A stretch of 64,000 nt of DNA from Linderina pennispora (taxonomy: Eukaryota > Kickxellomycota > Kickxellomycetes > Kickxellales > Kickxellaceae), in assembly GCF_002104995.1 (NCBI RefSeq), contig NW_024468251.1, forward strand, positions 682,001 to 746,000, read 5' to 3'. The position numbers were made by a program, and so were the translations under genes. Shown here one piece after another: positions 32,723-42,457 of the stretch. Under the pieces are notes generated by a model. The model was given only the letters and a program-made list of their open reading frames with translations. It had not been told where the DNA came from and did no database searches. Position 1 is the stretch's first letter. Every line of letters begins with the position of its first letter.

Positions 32723-34694
32723 CTAGTTGAGCTTGGTAACTGCTTTCTTGTATGTCTTGACACAGTTCTGCAGCGTCTTGCGCTCGTTCGCCCTCAGCTG
32801 CTTGACTGTCTCCCACCGCTCCAGCTGCGCCAGATCCGTGGGCTTGGCCCCCAGTGCATTGTCATTGCACATGCTTAGCCGCTTCTCGGCCAGCATGTAT
32901 GCGGCACGGCAGACCAGCGAGACAGATCTCTTCTTCATAAGCGAGTCCTTGTTGGCCGTGACGGAAGGCGGCAGCGACAGAGACGCCAGAATCGAGCTTG
33001 TCTTGGAAGGTGCTCCAGAACTGCCGCATAAGGGGGAGATAGTGCAGGAGAAGCTGCATTTCAGGATGTCACCTGGGTGAATGCAGCCTCGTCAGAGAAG
33101 CCCAGGGATAGGAGAACGGCCAGAGACAGGCTCGGGTGGCCGGGCGCATCGATGGAGAACCTGGGTGGCGTCTTATCCTCCTCCTCCTCATCCGTCTTCA
33201 CTATCCTCCTCCATCATCGGGATATCCTCTTCGTCCATATCCTCGATATCACCGTCCTCCTCGTCCTCCATATCCACTCCATCCTCAGCATCGTCCTCCT
33301 CCCCTCCTCCTCTTCACTCCTCTTCCTCCTCTTCCTCCTGGGCCATAGCCCGATGTCTGATCTGGAAGGACTCGGGGTATTCAGCAATGAGCTCGGCGAC
33401 AGCCATGGCGCGATCCTCCGATACAGCAACCTTGAATGCCTCAAGGACATCGTCGATCTCCAACAGCACTGAATCAAACGGGTTGCCAGCGTCGCAGAAT
33501 CCATACCGATGGAGCAGGTATGACGACCCACTGCTCACCGTACGTGTTGAATACCTCGTTGTTGGCACGGCACGGCTGGACCACAACCATATCCAAAGTA
33601 TCAATCCACTTGCTCTCGTCGTCATCGTCGCTCTCTTCATCGTCGACTGTCCATGTTCTCGTAGTCAGAGTCGGCTCCGGCCATGGCAGCATCGTCATCT
33701 TCGACATTTCCGCCGTTGCCTTCGGCCTCAGACTCAGGGATCCTCGACCACGTTGCCCTTGTCGTCGATCAGCAGCGGAAGCTCCTCCCCCACCTCTTCA
33801 TCAGACTCGTCATCGTCTGATTCCCATTCTTCGGCATCCTTCCTCATCATCATGACCATGGTCATGGTCGTGGCCGTGGTCGTGACCATGGTCATGGCCA
33901 CCACAGCACCCATCATGATCGTGCTCGCCACCTTCGCTATCCTCTTCCTTCTGCTCCAGACCGTCCATATGCTCGCAGCCGAACGCCTCACCACATAGCG
34001 GACACACCATCTCCTCGCTCTCAATGTGCACGTTCTCCCCGGCAGTCTTGTGGTTGAATATATCGGCAAACGGCACCATCGAGTTGTCACGATGGAACGT
34101 CAACCATGAATGCCCTAGACGACACCAGACTCGTGACATCCAGGAACTGCTCGAAGCTACTCCAGTTCCACGCCATTCTCAGACCGGAACACGTACGGAT
34201 ACTTGCTCACCACCTCCTGCAGTTGCTCAAAGTCGTCGCGGAGGTTGGCCAGATCGTGCTCCACCCACCTTGCCCACATCTGTTCCCTCGAGCCACGCCT
34301 TGGCCTCGTCGTTCCACAACAGCGGAATGTCCGCACGCCGGGGCAACGACTGCAGGTAGCCAGACCATGGGCTGTCGGCGCCCAGCGACATTTCGTAGAT
34401 CACCGAGATACACAATGCCAGGCTGCCGCCCAGCTGCTCGTCGTCAAAGAGGTTGGCGAGCGGGCTGGTGGCAGGAGAAATCACAGCAGCCTTGGGATTC
34501 ACTACGAGCGGCTCCTCGTCGACCAGATCGCGCCGTGCCAAAACGCCAAAGCCGTCAGACACAATGTTGCCGTGGGTCTTGGTCGCTGTGCGCTCGACAA
34601 TCTGGATCGCCTCCTCGTTGTATGTCACCTTGTTCTCCTTGAACCAGGCCAAAAGGCGCTGGAGCTTCTCTGAATTCGACAGGGTGCCTGACAT
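32723..34694 (-). CDS. SET-domain protein lysine methyltransferase (RKM/SETD6-like)
   Basis: This belongs to the Rubisco-LSMT/SETD6/RKM class that methylates ribosomal or other non-histone proteins. From ATG 34694: MSGTLSNSEKLQRLLAWFKE, then the SET N-part GNIVSDGFGVLARRDLVDEE, SLGADSPWSGYLQSLPRRAD and IPLLWNDEAKAWLEGT. The catalytic core is SMVPFADIFNHKTAGENVHI and NNEVFNTYGEQ followed by LLHRYGFCDAGNPFD; NH and the Tyr of NTYG are the expected cofactor and catalytic residues. Inserted between them is a Cys/His/Asp-rich stretch (CGEAFGCEHMDGLEQ, then a GHDHGHDHGHDHDHGHDDEE run). A Glu-rich segment follows the core. It ends ANERKTLQNCVKTYKKAVTK. There are several frame changes, mainly in the low-complexity parts. 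Confidence 0.85.
33843..33906 (-). repeat. Gly-His-Asp-His coding repeat inside the SET gene
   Basis: Imperfect CATGACCATGG/CATGGCCACGA units on the minus strand encode GHDHGHDHGHDHDHGHDDEE, a likely metal-binding low-complexity loop. Confidence 0.75.
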
Positions 34695-34970
34695 AGTGTT
34701 GGAAATAGTTTCTTTTTTGAAGGACAGCGGGAGTACAAGCGTGTTTGGCCGCTTGTTGACAGAGAGAGAAAAGTTTTAATCCAGCGCATCGGGTGATGAC
34801 GGCGTTAATCAGATAAATTCCGGATCAAGTAGCCGCGCCTGGAGTCCCTCTCGCTATCTCTGCGTGTAAAAGCAATGTGTCGGCGAGGGGGTCAATACAC
34901 TCTACCACAGGCATAGGTAGCAGGCCACGTCTAGGCACGGCAACGCACAGCTACTCTCTGGTAATATCTG

Positions 34971-35245
34971 CTAGATTCCGCCTTCCAAGCCATTCACATC
35001 GCTGTGCGTCTTGATGTCGACATATGAATCGCCCTGCTGTACAAGCTCGACCGACGGGACTCCAGGACACCTACACATATGTACCGCATAAGCATTGTAT
35101 GCACTAGATCGAGCTCCGGTGTTGGCGCTTATGTAACCTACTGCTTGAAGAGCCGCTCGATCGGCCGACACACGATGTATTTGCCACGCTTGCACTGAAA
35201 CTGCGTGACCTTGGCCAGCACACACTCTTTCTTTGGGTCAGGCAT
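34971..35245 (-). CDS. SOM1: SOM1-like mitochondrial inner membrane protease subunit
   Basis: Som1 associates with the inner membrane peptidase (Imp1/Imp2) that cleaves intermembrane-space targeting signals. Two exons (35245-35142 and 35070-34971) splice in phase (CA|GTAGGT ... TAG|G) to 67 residues. The pattern ECVLAKVTQFQCKRGKYIVC then RPIERLFKQCPGVPSVEL matches the family signature C-x2-(K/L)-x3-Q(F/W)-x-C ... V-C-x-P-(I/F)-x-RLF-x-x-C, with all four conserved cysteines. Length equals the family norm (about 70-90). Such a small two-exon gene is easily missed. It is divergent from CAF40. Confidence 0.85.
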
Positions 35246-35743
35246 TCTGCCGAGGTATGCAGGAAGCGAATTCGAGATATGATGTTATAGCACTGCTGTC
35301 GCGCGCCGCCCTCCTCTGCCTAGAACGGATGTAGAACAGTAACCCCTGCACCGCTATGGCCATCAGTTTTACCTCTCACAGCGTGACTATTGGCAGCCGC
35401 TGGCACAGCCAATCACACGCGATGCCTGCTGGCCCAAGGAAAAACTCCGGGACTGAACACGTCGGCGCACCATCTATAGGCGAGGGCTTTGTTCCATTTT
35501 CCCCTCCGCCTTTTTTTTTTTTCAGCATTGAACCATCTCGCAATCTTTTAATTTACATTACTCGTCGCGTGTTAGAACCGGCTACATTCACAGAATTCCC
35601 GTGATTCCTCTCCGCTTGCCTCCTCTCACCAGTCCAGAAAAGTCGCGTAGAACAAAAGGGCCACAGGTGTATAATTTGAAAGTCGGCTCCATCGGACATT
35701 GCGCTCTTTTTTGCCAGCCAAGAAGGAGCTACGCTTAATAGAA
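35246..35743. other. Divergent intergenic region SOM1/CAF40
   Basis: Holds a T12 run (35510-35522). No gene is seen. Confidence 0.4.
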
Positions 35744-36853
35744 ATGAACGGTGGAAATGCAGTTGCAGGGTCACGGCCAGCTGCTGGCGTAGTTTCGCAG
35801 GGCTACGGCTATGCACCTCAGCACGCTGCAGCCATGTCGCAGGCTGGCGGGATTGATGCAGCTGGGTACCAGAACCAGGCATTCTATGCACAGCTAGGTG
35901 GACAGCCAGGCTTGGACGCAGCAGCTGGACTCAACCAGATGGCCAGCATGTATGCGGCAGCAGCAGGTATGCCAGCCAATACCTCGGCCGGCGCACCAAT
36001 GGGCATGGGCGGCGCCAGCGCTGGCGGGCAGCAGGTGATGATGGGGTCCGACAACGAGACGCTGTACAATCTGATGATCGACTTGTTCTCTGCAACGCAC
36101 CGCGAGGGTGCACTGGCGGAGTTGAGCCGGAGGCGCGACCACAACCCGGACCTGGGCGTTGCGCTGTGGAATGCGTACGGTGTGATGACCATCCTGTACC
36201 AGGAGATTATTGTTATTTACCCGCTGCTCAACCCGCCGGCGCTGACCATGGCTGTGTCGAACCGCGCATGTAACTCGCTGGCGCTGCTGCAGCTGGTGGC
36301 CACGCACGAGCAGACGCGCATGCAGCTTCTCAAGGCGAACGTCCCGCAGCTGCTGTACCCGTTCCTGAGCACCACGAGCCGCAACAAGCAGTACGACAAT
36401 CTGCGTCTGACCAGCCTGGGCGTCATTGGCGCCCTGGTCAAGTACGACAACCACGAGGTGATCAGCTTCTTTGTGGCCACCGAGTTCCTGCCGCTGTGCC
36501 TCAAAATCATGGACATTGGCAGCGAGCTGTGCAAGGTCGTGGCCACCTTTATCTTCCAGAAAATCATCCTCGACGAGGGTGGCTTCCAGTATGTCACATC
36601 GCACCCGAAGCGGCTGCGCACGGTCCTGGTTATCCTCGACAATGTCATCGGCCAGATGGTGACTGCGCCATCCGGCCGCCTGCTCAAGAGCGTGACCAAG
36701 TGCCTGATCCGGCTTGCTGATAACCCGAAGGCCAAGGAGGAGCTGCAGGCCAACCTGTCCGAGCACCTGAGGAACTCGACCTTTGCGCAGGTGCTGGCGG
36801 AGGACGTTGCATACAGACGCCTGATCTTCCAGCTGATGGCCAAGCTGGCCTAG
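35744..36853 (+). CDS. CAF40: CCR4-NOT subunit Caf40/CNOT9 (Rcd1)
   Basis: CNOT9/Rcd1 is the armadillo-repeat subunit of the CCR4-NOT deadenylase that binds GW182-type Trp motifs. A Gln/Ala/Gly-rich N-terminus (about 100 residues) precedes the armadillo domain: NETLYNLMIDLFSATHREGA, LAELSRRRDHNPDLGVALWN, IVIYPLLNPPALTMAVSNRA, CNSLALLQLVATHEQTRMQL, RLTSLGVIGALVKYDNHEVI and FFVATEFLPLCLKIMDIGSE. It ends AEDVAYRRLIFQLMAKLA. About 369 residues, intact, no introns. The start at 35744 is chosen because upstream codons to 35699 do not resemble the family; the difference is 15 residues. Confidence 0.95.
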   Translation: MNGGNAVAGSRPAAGVVSQGYGYAPQHAAAMSQAGGIDAAGYQNQAFYAQLGGQPGLDAAAGLNQMASMYAAAAGMPANTSAGAPMGMGGASAGGQQVMMGSDNETLYNLMIDLFSATHREGALAELSRRRDHNPDLGVALWNAYGVMTILYQEIIVIYPLLNPPALTMAVSNRACNSLALLQLVATHEQTRMQLLKANVPQLLYPFLSTTSRNKQYDNLRLTSLGVIGALVKYDNHEVISFFVATEFLPLCLKIMDIGSELCKVVATFIFQKIILDEGGFQYVTSHPKRLRTVLVILDNVIGQMVTAPSGRLLKSVTKCLIRLADNPKAKEELQANLSEHLRNSTFAQVLAEDVAYRRLIFQLMAKLA

Positions 36854-39800
36854 AGGAGCGCCGGCGACCCTGGCACCCTCTCTGCTCCTCTTGCCTTGCT
36901 CCCCTTGTGTATTTTCGACCTTCCCTTTGAAAAAAATTCCTGTTCTTTTGTAGACCTACATCTTTGTCGCACCTCTCTCGCACCCCTCTTCCAAATACAT
37001 GGGATCCACACCTCGCATGCGGTAGCTGTCTCCTTGTGCCAAGCACCGAGGGCACGCTGGCGCAAGCACGCTCTTTTGGCCACCGGATGGACCAGTCACT
37101 AGTTCCTGCCATGAGAAGGCGGCAGCAGCAGAGGGGATCTGCCCCCTTGCGTACATAAAGGGAGCAGTATGCACAATGTGGTGCAATGGATTTGCCTATA
37201 CTGTCAAACAGCCCCGGTCACCCGCTGCTGCTGCCGCCGTTGCCGCTGCCACTGTCCTCCCTTCAAAGGGTGATCAGCAAATTAAACTTTTGCCATCCTC
37301 TCTGCCAGCCAAGCGCTGCGAAGGCAGCCCAGTTAGCAGCTGGCTAGCAAAGGAGTTCAGTCGCTTTTTATAATGCATGCAACGATTTTCCGCTGTCGAG
37401 CATGCCGCGACACACAATGCTGCTCATGCACCCTTTTATTTCCCCTACACCGCCAGTCGAATATGCAGGCGACCAGATTTGGTCTAATGAAATCCTGGCT
37501 CACGCCTAACTTGTCGCTCTCACAGTAGAGTGCGAATAGCAGGGTGGGGATTGTGGTTACATTTGTTCTGCTGGCAACTACGGCACGGTGGGGAAGTAGA
37601 TCGTCTCTTTGCTCTAGCGAGGGCGGGAGAGGGGAGATAGACCGGCTATCCCATGCGCGACCTGTGAAGAATAAATGTTGCAGGTTGGCCGTTACCTGAA
37701 TGGCACCTATTCCGTTTTGGTCACTATAAAACCATTCCACGAGCGATGGACAGGAGGCGCGTAAATTAATTGCAAAGGCAAATCGCTAGAACCGAGCCAT
37801 CCGAGAAAGGGCTTTGGCTGGCAACATTCACTATTACGTACTAGTTATGCACGTCGTGTGCAGGCCATCCGCTGCGTGGCTGGCCTGCTGTTGCACCTCG
37901 AAGCGGGGATAGTTCGCTGTTTGTATGCCAGAAAGGCGATGTAAAGGGGTATTCATCAATGGCCTATGTTTATGTTGGAACCCATCCGACCACAGTCTCA
38001 TTGGGCCGCTAAAGCCAGCTTTACAGGTGAGGCAAGTGCGAATATATACAATGGTCTGGCTTGACATTGCAACCGCGAACATTGGTCAAGCCAAAGGACG
38101 GCGGGACCATTGCGTGGACTGGTTCACGGTTGCCACTGCAGGCTATATTTATTCAACAAAGGGAGCCGGGCTAGTGCACCTCTATGGTTTTACTGAACCT
38201 GCAAACGTCTGGTACATGCGGCAAATGGGTCTGGGCAGGCGATTGAACGCGATTGCCTTTTTTTTGCTCAGAGAAACGGTGCGCAGCCAAACCGCAGTGT
38301 ATCTTTAGGCTATGTCTTGCACCATTGTTCTCTGAGGACTCTTGCTGTGAATATGCCCGGCAAATAACTACAATGCTGTTACCCCCTGTTTGGGGAGCTT
38401 TTTGAAACGAACAGCTTGGCTTACACGGATACACAGATAAATTGCTCGTTTCCCCCACAGCAAAGACAGCCGTGGCAAGTGGGAAAAATCAGGCGCAGCT
38501 GTGACGAGCAGGGATCGGCTAGTATGTATTTTTTATTGTATTCTCGGTGCGTGACGTGCATTAATTGCTTTTCTAGTGCCGGTTGTTTTTATAAAGTTGT
38601 CCGCCTCTACCGTGTACCAGACGAAAATAAGACTTTCTTACCAAGGGGAGAGCAAGTGCAAGCGTCCACGGCCACAATCAATGCGCACAAGAGCTGGCTA
38701 ATTAAAGTGCAACATGGAGGTACCGTCACCATGTCAGAAAGTCTTGGAATGTCACATACCAGTGAACGACTCCGTGTAGCGGACAATACGTGCAGTGAGC
38801 GGCCGGACTCGTAGCATCCCTTGCGTTTGTTTGCTGTCACCCGGCCTCACACATATTGCCGATGCCTGGTGGATAAATACTCGGCCAAAAATGGAAAGTA
38901 CAGGTCATTAGAGGCGCTTTCACGCGGCAGCCGATCTAAAAAACACATACAGCGACAAGGCTGGCAACCATACATAAAAGTGCATGTTTTCCACCTCCTG
39001 TTTGCACAAACTAGGGATAGGTGGGTTGCATCTGGCAATAGGGGTCCCCAGAGCGTTGCCCAAAACCAAATAATACATCCGCTCCTCGCCCTGGCTGGAG
39101 CCCTCGGCCGCGCATCCCATCAGCATAAAGCCATCCTCAGCATAGGACGCAAACAAGCGGTGCATTATTGTTTCGGTTTGTTTGCCTGGTTTTGTCTGCA
39201 CCGCTTCTCGGATCTGCCGGGGGTCAGGTCTAATGCGCATGCACAGTCTGTATTGTCCTGGCTTAGGGGAAAGGGGGCTATGCAGTGCATGTAGACAGAG
39301 GCAAAGGGCGCTTGGCATTAAGCGTGCTGCTGGCAAAAATGCCGGGTAGCTCTCCCTTTTTCCACATTTCCCGATACCGCAGGTCATTGTGGTGTCATGC
39401 CTGAGCACTGGCAACTGTATACTCCACGGATTCGCAAGCCGCGTGATGCTGCGCTAGGTGCCCTTGTCCAGTATGCATTACGGTGTACAGGTTACATTAA
39501 TTGGCCTTTCTAGCCAGCAATTGGCACAGGCGAGTACTTGGCGTTTCCCCTGCCGTTCTGCCGACAACCATGCTTTTGTCAGCTTTGAATATAAAATAGA
39601 TGCTCTCCCGGGTCGGAGATTGAATAAAATTATTTAAAATAGACCAATTTACGCAGGCACGCATATATGGCGTTCCCAACAGGACGACTGTGGATAAGAC
39701 AATCCCACGCACTTTGTCTTCCACCGGGGCGAACATAAAAATAGAGCGAGGGATTTCAGTAGCAAGCTAGTCTTGCCACTCAGGATACATGGGTTAGTCG

Positions 39801-42040
39801 GTGGGTGATAGGCCTCGCGCAAATTGATATTCTACACCAATTGAATGGCACAGTATTCGAACCAGCAGCGCCGAATGGGCCACGTCCATGCATATGGCGG
39901 GTCTGTTCATGGTTGTCCTGGACTGGTGGTCACATTCCGCAATCACCGATGACGCACATTCACACATACCAGCGAAGAGGATCCGCGCCAATGGTGAAGG
40001 CGTGTTCTATTTTAAACCGCGGCCACAGCAGCTGCCGCTGTTCGCATTATCACGAATAATGCAGACTAGACCCGCCAGTCCAGCTTGCAAGGCTTACGTA
40101 TGATCTGTCCACAACATCTGCGAACAGGAAAAATCAATGCTGCCGAGGCTGTTTAAAATAGACAAAAATCCCCATCCCCCATCTTGGCCTGCAGATGAGG
40201 CCTTGTCTTGGCCATTCATCCGTGTGCCTGCGGACCCAGCCCAACAAAAATGCAGCAGCACAGCCCGCAAGCCTGGGGGCGAAAAGAGCTGCGAATGGGG
40301 ATGAGGGGCGTGGGCGCCATTGTCCTCTACACCACAGCATGCAGGACATGACAGAAGAAGTAGCCCAAATGATCAGCATGTGGTGCAGCACACAAACAGG
40401 ATGGTTTCCTGTATGCGTCCGTGATGGAGATAGGGTCAGCGCAGTTTTGGCACGATGTGTGCTGACTGGTACCTTCCAACTTGTGAACCAGGACGTACCT
40501 GAAGGAGTTTACTGAATCGGCCAGAAAGGGAATGCAAACCGGCGGCGAGTTTATTTATACCGTGCATGGTCGCGCAGGCCAGCGCCGCTGGTCAAGGCAG
40601 GTCGCCAAAGAGCCAACGAGCCAAATCACGCAATGCGTCCATGGAGTTTGCCCTCGGCATATGTGGGGAAATCACGGACTGTCGCATGGATCGCCCTCAC
40701 AAGCTCCTCCGGATCCCACATGTTCGAATCCTCGTCTAGGGAGTCAGCAGGGCAGACCACACAACGACACAGGCATCATCATGGACACATCTCCTGCCAT
40801 CCTAATGGCTGCTCCGCATTCCGGCACTCCAAACAATGGAGCTCGTACGCCGGTGCTGCTGCTTTGGATGACTCCGGCATGGATTCCCAGCCCGCCTGAT
40901 CGTGGTCATCCCTCGAGTGACCCGTCTGGGGAATAGCGGTGCTGCTGAATTGGCAATTGGGACGAGCTTGAATGCTGCAATTGCCTTGGCAATTGGGCGC
41001 ACCAGCAAGCAGGCCACGGGAGCACGGACTGGAAGGAAGACCTGGGTCGTTTGCCGTGGCTATTTTTGTTCTGCACCTTTGTTGTTATTTTGCGACTAAA
41101 TACACGCGCAAATAAACGGTGTGAGATGCCTAGACAGGCGGATCTGTTTTATCTGCTGAATAGAACGAACCCCCAGACTATGGCAAAGAAATGGCCCAAG
41201 CAGATCCAGAGGTGTGCTGCATCCGGACTCGCGAGAACCAGTCAGGACATGGGTCGCCATTGAGTACGCGATAATGCGGGATGTTTATAGTAAAGGCGCC
41301 GATCCTCCCTTTCGGTCGTGTTCTGCTCAGATGCTGGCTAAACTTACTTTTGCCCTCCCCAGTGGCACGTCTCCATATCTGTGGCAACCCATCCCGCTCA
41401 GCACGCCGCGTGGATGTGGACCTTGGTATCCCTGTGGATATGTTTACAGGGAGTGAATCTCGCGGCTGCCTTTCAGGTACTGCTGGATGACTTGGGCCGA
41501 TCGTGAATTTTACACAAGTCTCTTTCTGCGGTGACGGCGCCCAAAGGGGAGCAAACGGAGATACGCCTGTTTTGTGTGTCCTGCTCCTCCTCTTTCACTT
41601 TATGCATGAGCCATGAAGCAAACAAACGACATCAAGAGAGGTGCGGGCCGGCGGGGGTGGTCAGCGACCCAGGAACAAGCAGCATTGTTTTCTCTCCGGA
41701 GAAAATCCCTTTTCCCTTCCACGCTGGGTAGCAGGGAGAGAAAAATCCTCTCTGCCTCGGCGTGCTGCAGCTTGCCCATTCGAGTGTCCGCCCAAAGACC
41801 CCACCCTTTCGCTGCCCGCTGCCCAGCACACGCCTTCCATCCTTCATCCATCTGCCGCTGCCACAGCAGGAGAGCAAAAATACTGGCCCTCTAGGATTGC
41901 CCCCGGGCATGTACCCTGCCCTGACCACCCCCTCCCTGTTTTCCTCTCTCCCTGAACCAAGTGCCTTTCACGGCCATTCTCGCGCACACCCACCTCGCTG
42001 CCCTTGCCCAGCACTGGAAATGGAAATAACCTTCCTTGCC
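36854..42040. other. 5.2-kb region without a supportable gene
   Basis: No frame on either strand shows family similarity; the frames present are short and alternate. The region is AT-richer than its neighbours. It has scattered TATA-like motifs (CTATAAAACC near 37725, TTTATAAAG near 38590, ACATAAAAATAGAG near 39735) and two copies of TTTAAAATAGAC (39632 and 40152 areas). A strongly pyrimidine-rich stretch covers 41880-42000. It may be a long upstream regulatory region of the HSF-type gene, or may encode a noncoding RNA; I cannot tell which. Confidence 0.5.
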
Positions 42041-42047
42041 TTATAAA
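42041..42047 (+). promoter_or_regulatory. TATA box of the HSF-type gene
   Basis: TTATAAA 410 bases before ATG 42458, after a C/T-rich stretch. The implied leader contains a CAACAGCAACAGCAACAGCA repeat at 42282-42301. Confidence 0.5.
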
Positions 42048-42457
42048 GTCGAACCAGAATCTCCTGGTCGCGGGCTGTCCCTGTTACTATTCCACTTTTC
42101 CTCCAGACATTCTCTCTCTCTCCTCCTCGCGTCTTTTTTTGTGCCAGCAAAGCTTGTCATCAGTACCAAGCATCCTATGTGTCTGGCGCCCTGTTGTAAC
42201 ACCATCGCCTACTAGTTACATACAGTTTTACATAAGCTATTCGAAATCGACTAGCGGCTAACGTTCTCATTCCCTATACCAACAACAGCAACAGCAACAG
42301 CACGCACACACTTGCTCTCCTGTGATAGACCGTTTACCTTGTTGTTTATTGAATTCTTATTTCCTCTTCTTCACCATCACCATATTCGGCTTTATAAACT
42401 CTTCCTTCATACTTCGCGCTTGGTTCAAGATCACGACATCGCACCAATTCAGCTAAA

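Noticed and set aside
40715-40745. tRNA-like B box (GTTCGAATCC)
   Set aside because: The bases flanking the loop do not form a T stem, and no acceptor stem or anticodon arm can be placed around it.
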